In this document: in pieces, positions 1 through 8,078 of the stretch
Layout of the letters: each line of letters begins with the position of its first letter
Numbering within the stretch: the stretch's first letter is position 1
Origin: Lacihabitans sp. CCS-44
GTDB taxonomy: Bacteria > Bacteroidota > Bacteroidia > Cytophagales > Spirosomataceae
Length of the DNA: 64,000 bases
Reading direction: 5' to 3'
Assembly (NCBI RefSeq): GCF_024343735.1
Contig: NZ_RJUE01000001.1
Span: 248,001 to 312,000 of the forward strand
Position numbers and translations under genes: made by a program
Notes under the pieces: model-generated
Databases searched by the model: none
What the model was told of the DNA's origin: nothing
What the model saw: the letters and a program-made list of their open reading frames with translations, nothing else

Positions 1-813
1 GTCGTTGCTGAGGAGTTTTTCCCAACAATTGGCAAGAAACCAATCTACACCATCGAGGTTTGGGAAATGGACTTCTGGCCCCAAAAAAACGAGTCTCTTA
101 TTAAACTCAAAAGGCTGGTTGATGGGATGTTCTGCAACATCAACTGGCAATGGTGAAACCTCTAATTTTTCAGGAGTTACACCATCTAATTCCAGCGTTT
201 TTTTATCTATTTCTGTAAGACAAATCACTTTGTCGTAAGCATCCATTAGCCCAACTTCCAGCAGCTTGGTATTTGCTATTTTCCACTCTTCTCCCACATC
301 TTTATAGCCCAAAGTAGCGTATTCAAGGGCCATTCTTTTGTATCGTAGCTCATGGTGAACAAAAACCTTCTTGATGTTTTTTGGTAAAAAATGCACCAAA
401 GGAGCTAGTTCTATAAAATCTACTTGAATTAAATCATAAGAATTTTTATTCAACTCATTTTGAACCAATTGTATCAGATTAGAGAAATAATATTTAACCA
501 AATCTGTGGTATTTAGCACCATATTACTTTTGAAAATCTCACTCTTAGAAGGCTTTTTCTGGCCAACGATGGTTTTCTTAATGAATCCCTTTAGATTAAA
601 ACCTTCAGTGATACTTTTTGGACTATTAAAGGTCTGAATTTTAACATTTGGCCAAAGTTCTTGCAGTTTTTGGTGGTTTGCAGCTGTACATGACGGGCAA
701 ATAAGCGTAATATTGTGCTCTTTTCTAAGATATTCAATCAGCTTGAAAGTACCACTCCTGCCCCCATCGTTGACGGGATAAGGAAAAACTACTGTTACTA
801 ATAGAATATCCAT
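1..813 (-). CDS. Glycosyltransferase family 4-type protein (C-terminus outside window)
   Basis: An open minus-strand frame runs from an ATG at 813 off the left edge, giving 271 residues with no stop. The N-terminus (MDILLVTVVFPYPVNDGG) is the usual opening of GT-B glycosyltransferases: a first beta strand followed by a glycine-rich loop that in this family contacts the acceptor side. Further on, VFLGPEVHFPNLDGVDWFL marks the start of the second, nucleotide-sugar-binding Rossmann domain, so the acceptor domain is complete and the donor domain is cut. It starts 4 bases after the stop of the upstream glycosyltransferase, so the two are probably one transcript acting on a cell-surface glycan. The acceptor and sugar cannot be read from the sequence. 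Confidence 0.8.
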   Translation of the reverse strand, partial: MDILLVTVVFPYPVNDGGRSGTFKLIEYLRKEHNITLICPSCTAANHQKLQELWPNVKIQTFNSPKSITEGFNLKGFIKKTIVGQKKPSKSEIFKSNMVLNTTDLVKYYFSNLIQLVQNELNKNSYDLIQVDFIELAPLVHFLPKNIKKVFVHHELRYKRMALEYATLGYKDVGEEWKIANTKLLEVGLMDAYDKVICLTEIDKKTLELDGVTPEKLEVSPLPVDVAEHPINQPFEFNKRLVFLGPEVHFPNLDGVDWFLANCWEKLLSND

Positions 814-817
814 ATTT

Positions 818-1813
818 TTAAATAGGTAATTTTTCGCAGAAATGATAAACCCTGAAAGTAATGGAAGTAAGAATACGTTTCAGAATACTCTTTTTAGGTT
901 GTTCCGGCACTGGTTTCAGGTAAAAGCAACGAATTGATTTGAAATAATCGTTTTCATTTTGAGCCAATTGAACTCTATAACTTTTAAATATTTCTACCAA
1001 ATCTGGCCTATTGTTGAGGTCAAATCTATCCTGCCAACGTGAAATATTCTGAGGGTCTTTGATGTTGATGCCGCTGAAATGGTAAAAAACCAAAGGTTTG
1101 CCGTTTACAAAATACTTGCCGTTTTCAAAGGTAAAATTACGCTCGTGGAGATTCCAATACGAAATATTATAGCCGGGATATTTATCGATTTTTACACCTT
1201 CAAAATACAAGGGCACCATGTTGCAGTACAGTTGATCCACAAACATACCATTTTGAATATCCATGTAGCACTCAGTCTTGAGTTTGGTCATCCACCAATG
1301 CATAAACTTATCGGTTTCTGCTGAACGGCTCACCGCCAAAAAACCCAAATTATAGATGCCATTCACAAACATCTGTTGCTCGGTACGGGTCTTTTTATCA
1401 AAAATTGGCGTGTAAAAATGTGGCGTTAAAATAACATTGTTTTGAGCTAAACCTTCTTCCAAACCTGTAAGTTTATCAAAAATCTCAATGTCAGGATCAA
1501 AATAAATTACTGAGTCGATGTCTTTTTTAGTTTTAAAAAAGTAGTCGATAAAGAAAGGTTTTATGGCTGTATTGAGTTCTGTGATATCATATCTATCACA
1601 CATTTCATCAAAACCATCTATGCCAATTTCGTGAACTTCGAGCAGATTAAAACCCTCCAGTTTGTTGGTATCCACACCACTGCCATCAATTTTATCACAA
1701 AGACCTATCACAAACTCGTAGTCGGGATTGGTTTTCTTTAGTGAATCGGCCAAAACCCTTGCTTGGGCCAAATAATTGATGGAACAAATGGTAAATGCAA
1801 ACTTCTGCGACAT
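818..1813 (-). CDS. Glycosyltransferase, GT-A-like with DPD motif
   Basis: 331 residues, predicted cytoplasmic with no signal peptide. The N-terminus (FAFTICSINYLAQARVLADSL) and the acidic motif YFDPDIEIF near residue 115 match the GT-A/GT8-like enzymes that hold a metal-nucleotide-sugar through a DxD motif. A later PLVFYHFSGI stretch resembles the C-terminal His motif that also coordinates metal in such enzymes. The gene lies just upstream of the GT4 gene on the same strand with a 4-base gap, so they probably cooperate in making one surface polysaccharide or glycoconjugate. Donor and acceptor are unknown. Confidence 0.75.
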   Translation of the reverse strand: MSQKFAFTICSINYLAQARVLADSLKKTNPDYEFVIGLCDKIDGSGVDTNKLEGFNLLEVHEIGIDGFDEMCDRYDITELNTAIKPFFIDYFFKTKKDIDSVIYFDPDIEIFDKLTGLEEGLAQNNVILTPHFYTPIFDKKTRTEQQMFVNGIYNLGFLAVSRSAETDKFMHWWMTKLKTECYMDIQNGMFVDQLYCNMVPLYFEGVKIDKYPGYNISYWNLHERNFTFENGKYFVNGKPLVFYHFSGINIKDPQNISRWQDRFDLNNRPDLVEIFKSYRVQLAQNENDYFKSIRCFYLKPVPEQPKKSILKRILTSITFRVYHFCEKLPI

Positions 1814-1856
1814 TGGGTTTTGTTTTTTGAAAATGCAAAAATAAGAGTTTTATTTT

Positions 1857-2048
1857 GAAATTGTTAATTGGCGGAATTGGTAATTGGTGGAACTAATTAT
1901 TAGTTACTAGTTGACTTGTAATTAAATCAAAGTTATTTAGGCATAAACACCTCCCTCAATAACCAATTAAGCATCAACAAACAATCCAGTAACAAATTTA
2001 CTAGTAACCAATAAACCGATAACCAGTAACCAATCAACAAATTAACCA
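1857..2048. repeat. Degenerate ACCAATAACCAGT-family repeat region
   Basis: This gene-free stretch between two minus-strand genes is built from degenerate copies of AACCAATAA, AACCAGTAA and AACCAATCAAC. At its left end the same words appear inverted (TTGTTAATTGG, TTGGTAATTGGTGG), so the element has imperfect inverted ends. Related sequence occurs at 5780-5927 and 60757-61018. No coding frame is convincing. Confidence 0.6.
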
Positions 2049-2049
2049 A

Positions 2050-3402
2050 TCAAACCAAATCCTCCCGAATCTTCCACTCTGCAGGCAAATAGTTATTAAT
2101 TCTATCTCCGATTTTTTTGACCCAACCTATAGCATTTCCGCCATAGGTAATCAGCAACCAACCGTCTTTGCCGGTTGAAAACTCAAAGTTTTCTTTCCGC
2201 AAAAACTTCATTGCCTCAACAGCTGGTACTTCCAATCGCTCTATACTGTGTGCTATCAAATCCGAAAGTGCAAATGCATGTGAGGGCACAAAATCCTTTC
2301 CTTTAAAAATACCGATTTCAATACCTGACGACCTTTTGGCCAAGGCCCTCAAAACTGAACCATAATCAGCCAATAAGGCAGTTCTGATGGCCACAATATT
2401 TCCATCGTTTTTGTATAAAAACTCCAATTCCTCAAATACCTCAGGTCTGAACCAATCTTTCAGAATGGCTCTTTGCTCCCTTCTCAATCTGTTCAAGTCT
2501 GGTTTGCCTTTTACAAACTTGGCGTCCCGGCTGAGGTTTTTCATAGCGGCTATAAAGAAACCTTCACCTTTTGTTCTGTGAGGAAAAAACTGGAAACAAT
2601 TTTCATTTTTTACAATAGCCCACTCCGTCGGCATTTCCAAATCCATCGTTTCGAAATCCAATGTCCTGTTGAGCCACTTCACATTTTCCTGATTTTCAGT
2701 AGAATTGTAGGTGTTAGTGGTATAAATCAACACTCCTTTGGGAGCCACCAACATGGCTGCTGCACTTAGTAATCGCTTTTGACGAGTAGCATGCATTTGC
2801 ACATTTGCTTCCGACCATTCGCTAAATGCAGCATTTTTTGTTCTGAAAAGTCCTTCCCCTGAACTCGGAGCATCTACCAACACCACATCAAAAAATCCTT
2901 CCAAATCTGCGAAAGTTTCAGGGTCTTGATTACTGACTATGACATTACTAAAACCCCATTTCAATAAATTCTCTTTCAAAATAGACAATTGACTTTTTAC
3001 GATTTCATTGGCCACCAAAAGGTCATTTTCACCCAACAAAGAAGCCAAAATCGTAGTCTGAACGCCCTTTGAGGCACATAAATCTAACACTTTGATGGGT
3101 CTTTTGCGATCTACAACTTTCTCAAAAACGTGACCTAAAAACATCGAAGAAGCCTCTTGCACACCATAAGCACCGGCATGAAATGCGGGGTCTTCTGTAA
3201 AAAAGGGTCTTTCCTGCAAGTAATGGCCATCCTTTGCCCAGCTTACATTCCCTTCAATTTTAAGGGCAGACAATTCAGATTTCTTTTTGGGATTTAGTCG
3301 CACACTTACTGGAGCTGGGCTTTCCAATGCCTTTAAGAAAGCCGGAAGTTCTGCTCCTAAAATCTGAGAGAGGTTTGTTTTAAACGCTTCGGGAAAATTC
3401 AT
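2050..3402 (-). CDS. RsmF/NOL1-NOP2-Sun family rRNA m5C methyltransferase-like protein, catalytic motifs lost
   Basis: 450 residues, about the length of RsmF-type enzymes, which methylate cytosine C5 in 16S rRNA using two cysteines. The fold is recognisable: an N-terminal PVSVRLNP motif, the SAM domain around residues 80-235, and a C-terminal domain of the RsmF type. Three key sites differ from the family pattern. Motif I reads DLCASKGVQT (107-116) instead of DLCAAPGGKT. Motif IV reads DAPSSGEG, with Ser180 where the PC cysteine should be. Motif VI reads YTTNTYN, with Asn230 in place of the TC cysteine. The frame is intact, so this looks like a preserved but non-methylating paralogue that may still bind RNA. 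It is followed 58 bases on by no clear operon partner; the mscS-like gene upstream is on the same strand. Confidence 0.8.
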   Translation of the reverse strand: MNFPEAFKTNLSQILGAELPAFLKALESPAPVSVRLNPKKKSELSALKIEGNVSWAKDGHYLQERPFFTEDPAFHAGAYGVQEASSMFLGHVFEKVVDRKRPIKVLDLCASKGVQTTILASLLGENDLLVANEIVKSQLSILKENLLKWGFSNVIVSNQDPETFADLEGFFDVVLVDAPSSGEGLFRTKNAAFSEWSEANVQMHATRQKRLLSAAAMLVAPKGVLIYTTNTYNSTENQENVKWLNRTLDFETMDLEMPTEWAIVKNENCFQFFPHRTKGEGFFIAAMKNLSRDAKFVKGKPDLNRLRREQRAILKDWFRPEVFEELEFLYKNDGNIVAIRTALLADYGSVLRALAKRSSGIEIGIFKGKDFVPSHAFALSDLIAHSIERLEVPAVEAMKFLRKENFEFSTGKDGWLLITYGGNAIGWVKKIGDRINNYLPAEWKIREDLV

Positions 3403-3460
3403 GAATGGTGTTTGCTTTTTGTTGTTCGAGAACGAAAAGCTTTTTTATTTTGAATGATTA

Positions 3461-3964
3461 CTATTTTAACTGTTTTATCGGTTTTTGAATGGCTATATTG
3501 TTTGGATATGAAACGATATCTCCCTCAGCGGTTTGAATCTGGATAGAAAAAAGCGTTATATCAAGCACAGTACCCGTCACTGAGTCGTCTTTGTCCATGA
3601 TTTGTATCTTGGTGCCAATTTTAAAAGGCGAATTAAAAAACATGATAATGGCCGATGTAATATTGCTCAGAATAGACCAGTTGGCAAACAAAGCCACACC
3701 CACGATTGTAAAAACCGAGGCGAAATAAATGGAAAGCCCCTTAACAGAAACATCCCAAATAATACCCAAGCATACAAAAAGCAAAATGGCTAAAACAAAA
3801 TTAAAGAACTTGTTGGCATATTTTCGTTGACCAATATCCAAGTCGTATTTGTGGGCGTGTTTACGAATGATAGTCCTAAATATTGCCCGAACAATCATCA
3901 GCAGTATGAATACCACCACGCTCGCCACAATTTCAAAATATTTCGACTCCAACATTATTTCCAT
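3461..3964 (-). CDS. Small MscS-family mechanosensitive channel
   Basis: 167 residues. Three hydrophobic segments (about residues 8-28, 52-72 and 74-98) precede the MscS signature region ANWSILSNITSAIIMF and FNSPFKIGTKIQI, which form the pore helix and the start of the beta domain. The protein ends right after the beta domain (YPNNIAIQKPIKQL), lacking the large C-terminal cage of E. coli MscS, as in many short Bacteroidota homologues. The family opens under membrane tension to release solutes during osmotic downshock. A second in-frame ATG three codons in is an equally possible start. Confidence 0.85.
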   Translation of the reverse strand: MEIMLESKYFEIVASVVVFILLMIVRAIFRTIIRKHAHKYDLDIGQRKYANKFFNFVLAILLFVCLGIIWDVSVKGLSIYFASVFTIVGVALFANWSILSNITSAIIMFFNSPFKIGTKIQIMDKDDSVTGTVLDITLFSIQIQTAEGDIVSYPNNIAIQKPIKQLK

Positions 3965-4035
3965 CTAAACTTTTTCACAAAAGTACCGAAAATACCTTGC
4001 AAAAAGATATATTTGAACATTCAAACATTCAATAT

Positions 4036-4605
4036 ATGGCCCTTACACCATCCAATATGATTAATCTGGGTACAGTGGCACCCGATTTTACTTTACCTGA
4101 TACAGTTTCTAAAAAAATTCTATCGTTAGGCGAAATCAAAGGAGAGAAGGCAACCGTCATGATGTTTATTTGTAACCATTGCCCCTATGTGATACACGTA
4201 ATGCCGGAAATCGTACGTATCATCACGGAATATCGCTCTAAAGGAGTAACATTTATAGCCATCAGCTCGAATGATATCGAAAAATACCCGCAAGATGGGC
4301 AAGAAAAAATGAAGGAATTTATGGCAGAATGGAAATTAGACATTCCCTATCTTTTTGACGAGAGTCAGTCCGTAGCCAAAGCTTATGATGCCGCTTGTAC
4401 GCCAGATTTTTACATTTTCTCAGAAGACCTCAAACTCAAATATAGAGGAAGGCTGGATGAGTCGAGGCCAAGAGTCGAGCATCCTCAACCGCTCACTGGC
4501 AAAGACCTAAGAGGAGCTTTGAATGCCATTTTGGCCAATCAAATGGTATCGGAGATACAGTTTCCGAGTATGGGCTGTAACATAAAATGGAAAGAACAAT
4601 TATGA
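4036..4605 (+). CDS. AhpC/TSA-type thioredoxin-fold protein with CNHC motif
   Basis: 189 residues from the ATG at 4036; an upstream ATG at 3997 would add a 13-residue tail unlike the family. The fold opens with VAPDFTLPD and carries the redox motif CNHC at about residues 46-49, followed by a cis-proline region (CTPDFYIF). The C-terminus has a further conserved GCNIKWK. There is no signal peptide, so it is probably a cytoplasmic thiol oxidoreductase or peroxiredoxin-like protein. Its stop overlaps the start of the next gene (ATGA), so the two are translationally coupled. It is a paralogue of the first domain of the 5937-7043 protein. Confidence 0.85.
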   Translation: MALTPSNMINLGTVAPDFTLPDTVSKKILSLGEIKGEKATVMMFICNHCPYVIHVMPEIVRIITEYRSKGVTFIAISSNDIEKYPQDGQEKMKEFMAEWKLDIPYLFDESQSVAKAYDAACTPDFYIFSEDLKLKYRGRLDESRPRVEHPQPLTGKDLRGALNAILANQMVSEIQFPSMGCNIKWKEQL

Positions 4606-5423
4606 AACACCTAACCTTCTTCCAAGAAGCCTTTGATGGCCGCAAAATGTTTTTCAATCAATGGCTTGCCGAGGGTGAACCCATAGCCAATATCGCATTG
4701 GTGCATGGACTGGGTGAGCACAGCGGTAGATATGAGGACTTCGCCCAATTTTTTACCTCAAGGAATATCAATGTATTGGCTGTGGATACTTTTGGCCATG
4801 GCCAAACCGAAGGTAAAAAAGGACATACTCCCAAAATGGAAGACTATTTATGGCAAATTGATTATCTCATAAAAACCACAAAAAGTTTTGCCCCACTGGT
4901 CCCTACATTTCTATATGGACACAGCATGGGCGGATGTCTGGTTTTGAATTATCTATACAAAAACAAACCTGACCTTGCCGGAGTAATTGCCTCGGCACCC
5001 GCCATAAAGCCTGGTTTCCCGATACCGAAATTAAAACTTCTATTGGGCCAATTTGGAAGAAAATTTATGCCAGCTTTTACCCAGCCCAATGGCCTGGAGT
5101 TGAATAACCTATCGCATGATAAAGCCATTATTGATGCCTACATGGAAGACCCTCTGGTTCATAATTTGGTTTCAGGTGTTGTGGGCATCGGTATTATTGA
5201 GTGGGGAGAGTGGTTATTGGAAGGCATTAAAACAAGCCCTGTTCCACTGCTGGTCATGCATGGAGAAGAAGACATTCTGACCAACTTCGAGGCAAGTAAA
5301 ACTTTCTGCGTGAAAAATGACATTGCTTTCAAAAGTTGGCCAAAATTATATCACGAAATTCACAATGAATTTGAGAAAGAACAGGTACTGCAATATGCTC
5401 TAGATTGGATAAAGAAAATCTAG
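4602..5423 (+). CDS. Alpha/beta hydrolase, monoacylglycerol-lipase-like (serine aminopeptidase S33 / Hydrolase_4)
   Basis: 273 residues. The ATG at 4602 is preferred because it overlaps the preceding stop as ATGA and gives the usual family N-terminus; an upstream ATG at 4587 lies inside the previous gene. The family motifs are present in order: HGLGEHSGRY (oxyanion region), GHSMGG (nucleophile Ser), MHGEEDILTN (acid Asp) and YHEIHNE (catalytic His). This pattern matches monoacylglycerol lipases and lysophospholipases, which release a fatty acid from a glycerol ester. The substrate is inferred only from family. No signal peptide. Confidence 0.88.
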   Translation: MKHLTFFQEAFDGRKMFFNQWLAEGEPIANIALVHGLGEHSGRYEDFAQFFTSRNINVLAVDTFGHGQTEGKKGHTPKMEDYLWQIDYLIKTTKSFAPLVPTFLYGHSMGGCLVLNYLYKNKPDLAGVIASAPAIKPGFPIPKLKLLLGQFGRKFMPAFTQPNGLELNNLSHDKAIIDAYMEDPLVHNLVSGVVGIGIIEWGEWLLEGIKTSPVPLLVMHGEEDILTNFEASKTFCVKNDIAFKSWPKLYHEIHNEFEKEQVLQYALDWIKKI

Positions 5424-5467
5424 GTTTTAGAAAACCGCTCTTTTCTAAACATTTTGACAACTTTTGT

Positions 5468-5733
5468 CTCCATGAGCTTGTCGAAGGTACATCCAGTATG
5501 TCAATCGGGGCGTGGCTTCGACCGGCTCAGCGTGACAGCCAGGTATCTCCCTGAGCTTGACGAAGGGACATGCAGTATGGCCAATTGGAGCGGGGCTTCG
5601 ACAGGCTCAGCCTGACAGCTAGGTGTCTCCCTGAGCTTGTCGAAGGGACATGCAGTATGGCCAATTGGAGCGGGCTTCGACAGGCTCAGCCTGACAGCAA
5701 GGAGGTATCTCCCTAAGCTTGCCGAAGGGACAT
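5468..5733. repeat. ~80-bp tandem repeat with internal inverted arms (CTGAGCTTGTCGAAGG / CTTCGACAGGCTCAG)
   Basis: About three and a half copies of a 79-82 bp unit. Each unit has the word CTGAGCTTGTCGAAGGGACA and, about 40 bp later, its near reverse complement GGCTTCGACAGGCTCAGCC. The two arms can pair into a hairpin with one G-T pair. The unit is much more GC-rich than its surroundings. It lies between two convergent genes, so it may also act as a two-way transcription barrier. Similar words are common as dispersed palindromic elements in bacterial genomes; the mobilising enzyme is not here. Confidence 0.8.
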
Positions 5734-5779
5734 CAAGAATATATAACCATTCAGAGTACGGCTTGTATAAACTTTCGCT

Positions 5780-5927
5780 ACACCAATAACCAGTACACCA
5801 ATAACCAGCACACCAATAACCAGTACACCAATAACCAGTACACCAATAACCAGTACACCAATAACCAGTACACCAATAACCAGTACACCAATAACCAGCA
5901 CACCAATAACCAATACACCAATTAACT
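5780..5927. repeat. 15-bp tandem repeat, unit ACACCAATAACCAGT, about 10 copies
   Basis: The core CACCAATAAC recurs every 15 bases nine times (from 5781 to 5910) and a tenth, altered copy (CACCAATTAAC) ends the tract. Variation is limited to the last base or two of the unit. Because 15 is a multiple of three, all frames stay open on the minus strand and give artificial LVIGV repeats. The tract joins directly to the end of the downstream minus-strand gene and shares its words with 1857-2048 and 60757-61018. Confidence 0.9.
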
Positions 5928-5936
5928 AACCAATCC

Positions 5937-7043
5937 TCAAGGATAATACCTCCCAATTTTCTCCACGATGGCGGTTCTGAGTTCCGTAATATTGATGATG
6001 CCACTTTGACGAAAAACAACTTTGCCTTCGGGAGAAACCAAAACGGTATAGGGCAACGCACCTTGCCATTTGGGATCTACTGCTTCTATGAGGTCGTATT
6101 TCTTTTCGCTGCCGAATATATAGTTTTTGTTGGAAGCGTATTTTTTCTTTAAAAAAGTCAGTGCCTTTTCCTGCACTTTAAAGTCGTCCATCGAAATGGT
6201 CACAAAATCAAAGTCACGGTTTCTGTACATCTTGTCAGTTTCTACCAAAGCCGAAAACTCCGCCACACATGGCCCGCACCAAGTGGCCCAAAAGTTGATT
6301 AGCCTGAATTTCCCTTCTGTTTTTCCTATCAAACTCTTCATTCCTTCAAGATCGATTTTATCCAAACTCACCGGCTCAGATTTCCAGCCTTCCACTTCTT
6401 TGAGCTTCCAGTCCGACTTCGATTTCCATTTTACAGAGCAGCCAAAAGTTTTGGTGACGGGCGTATTTACAGGTTTTTTATTCAACAAATCTTCCACTGC
6501 ATTTTCCAAATCAAAAACCTTGGCTTTGCCAATATGCTCTTCGTCATCAATTCTTCCTACATACTGCAAGGTTCTGTTCTTGTCAAACACAAAAGCATGA
6601 GGCGTGGTGGTAGGGCCATAAGCCTGAGACGTGGCTTGGGTGGCACCATCGTATAAATACGGAAAATTGTATTTCTTTTGTTTGGCTCTCAGCACCATTT
6701 CAGGGTAACTGTCACTAAGATCAGAATAACCGAGCTCGTCAAAACGGACGGCCTTGTCGTCGTTGGGGCTAATCACCACCAGTCGCACATTTTTGGTGGC
6801 GTATTTTTGTTGAAAATCTATCATTCTGTCCTCATAAGCTTGTGCAGTGGGGCAATGGTTGCAGCTAAAAATGATCACCAATAATTCATAAGACCTAAAA
6901 CTGGCCAAATTATACATTTTGCCATCTGTGGCCTTCAAAGAAAAGTCGGGAGCCTTTGCCCCTATTTCCAATGTTTTAAAATCCTCCGCTTTGGCGGTCA
7001 AAAACACACCGAAAAACAATAATAGATAGAATATTTTTTTCAT
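5937..7043 (-). CDS. Exported two-domain thioredoxin-fold protein (AhpC/TSA-like + TlpA/ResA-like)
   Basis: 368 residues with an N-terminal signal peptide (MKKIFYLLLFFGVFLTAKA), so probably periplasmic. Domain 1 (about 25-210) has GAKAPDFSL, a CNHC motif at 61-64 and a closing GCSVKWK. Domain 2 (about 225-368) has FWATWCGPC with the CGPC at 256-259 and a cis-proline (LPYTVLVSPEG), typical of TlpA/ResA thiol-disulfide reductases. Domain 1 is a paralogue of the 4036-4605 protein. A fusion of two redox modules suggests electron relay to oxidised periplasmic thiols, but that is inference. Divergent from the EamA gene. Confidence 0.85.
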   Translation of the reverse strand: MKKIFYLLLFFGVFLTAKAEDFKTLEIGAKAPDFSLKATDGKMYNLASFRSYELLVIIFSCNHCPTAQAYEDRMIDFQQKYATKNVRLVVISPNDDKAVRFDELGYSDLSDSYPEMVLRAKQKKYNFPYLYDGATQATSQAYGPTTTPHAFVFDKNRTLQYVGRIDDEEHIGKAKVFDLENAVEDLLNKKPVNTPVTKTFGCSVKWKSKSDWKLKEVEGWKSEPVSLDKIDLEGMKSLIGKTEGKFRLINFWATWCGPCVAEFSALVETDKMYRNRDFDFVTISMDDFKVQEKALTFLKKKYASNKNYIFGSEKKYDLIEAVDPKWQGALPYTVLVSPEGKVVFRQSGIINITELRTAIVEKIGRYYP

Positions 7044-7081
7044 TTTATTAAGGTTGAATTGTTCCTAAAATTACAATTAAT

Positions 7082-7097
7082 TTAGATAGTTATCTAA
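7082..7097. promoter_or_regulatory. Palindrome TTAGATAgtTATCTAA, possible operator
   Basis: A perfect 7-bp inverted repeat with a 2-base centre sits in the 83-bp gap between two divergent genes (thioredoxin-fold at 7043 and EamA at 7127). Its size and AT-rich form resemble binding sites of MarR-type dimeric regulators. No regulator gene is nearby. It could equally be chance in AT-rich DNA. Confidence 0.3.
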
Positions 7098-7126
7098 AAA
7101 AAGGTAATTTTGACAAAAAAAACGCA

Positions 7127-8020
7127 TTGATAAAGAAAGCCCTCGCCAACGAAGACAAAACTCTCATTTCCTGGATTCTCCTTCTCTTTCTAGCATTTGT
7201 TTGGGGTTTATCCTTTATCCTTGTCAAAAAAGTAGTGGTCAATTTTTCAGCTGTAGAGCTTGGTGCGGGCAGGATTTTTATAGCAGGCCTTTCGCTTTCT
7301 CCTTGGGCCGTTATGAACTTTAAAAATTTCCCAAAAGACAAAACTGTTCCGCTTTTGATTTCTGGACTGCTCGGTTACTTGATTCCAGCGGTCATTTTTG
7401 GATTAGCTGGAAGTAAACTCAATAGTTCTCTCGCAGGCACACTCAATGCCACCACACCCCTATTCGTATTGGTAATGGGTGCTTTGTTTTTTTCTAAGAA
7501 AATAGAAAAATTCCAAGTTACAGGTATCATCATTGGCTTTATTGGGAGCTTAATATTGATATTGAGTGGTGGAAGTCACTCCTTAGATTTCAACAACCCT
7601 TACGCCTTGCTCATCATTGCGGCCACCATCATGTATGGCACCAATGCCAACCTTGTCGGCACGCACCTCAATACCGTTAAACCTATCATTATCAGTTCAT
7701 TCTCTTTGTTATTTGTGGGTTTAATCGCTTTTGTCATCTTACTCAACACCGACTTTTTCCAGAAAATATTTTTACCTGAAAATAATTTACTTTTGCTCTA
7801 TTTTGTCCTTTTGGGTGCCATCAACTCAGGCCTAGCTGCTGTTTTGTACAATTATGTTTTACAAATTTCTAGCCCAGTATTTGCTTCGTCTGTCACTTAT
7901 CTCATTCCGATAGTGGCCACACTGGCTGGCTTATTTGATGGCGAATCCATAAGTATCTGGCTCTATGTGGGTATGGGTATCATATTGGTAGGCATTTATC
8001 TTTTAAACAAAAAGAAATAG
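7127..8020 (+). CDS. EamA-family (DMT superfamily) membrane transporter
   Basis: 297 residues, almost wholly hydrophobic, with about ten transmembrane segments in two EamA repeats (about 15-145 and 160-295). The first repeat has the typical FVWGLSFILVKK and the second the GAINSGLAAVLYNYVL and SSVTYLIPIVATLAG motifs. The family exports small metabolites such as amino acids or nucleotides; the substrate here is unknown. The start is a TTG at 7127, since no ATG lies near the natural N-terminus; the frame is open further upstream, so the exact start is uncertain. Confidence 0.85.
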   Translation: MIKKALANEDKTLISWILLLFLAFVWGLSFILVKKVVVNFSAVELGAGRIFIAGLSLSPWAVMNFKNFPKDKTVPLLISGLLGYLIPAVIFGLAGSKLNSSLAGTLNATTPLFVLVMGALFFSKKIEKFQVTGIIIGFIGSLILILSGGSHSLDFNNPYALLIIAATIMYGTNANLVGTHLNTVKPIIISSFSLLFVGLIAFVILLNTDFFQKIFLPENNLLLLYFVLLGAINSGLAAVLYNYVLQISSPVFASSVTYLIPIVATLAGLFDGESISIWLYVGMGIILVGIYLLNKKK

Positions 8021-8054
8021 CCTGCTCCAATTTTAATTTTCATCATTTAGAAAT

Positions 8055-8062
8055 TATCTTTG
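8055..8062 (+). promoter_or_regulatory. Bacteroidota -7 box (TATCTTTG) upstream of pyrH
   Basis: The octamer fits TAnnTTTG exactly and lies 17 bases before the pyrH ATG, giving a very short leader. No clear -33 TTG is seen at the expected spacing. Confidence 0.6.
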
Positions 8063-8078
8063 CACAAAATCAATATTC

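Noticed and set aside
5713-5925. Frames encoding LVIGV or NNQYT repeats
   Set aside because: They are produced by the 15-bp tandem repeat, whose unit is a multiple of three; there is no start context.
5501-6061. 186-codon minus frame containing the repeat tracts
   Set aside because: It runs through the end of the thioredoxin-fold gene and both tandem repeats in a different frame.
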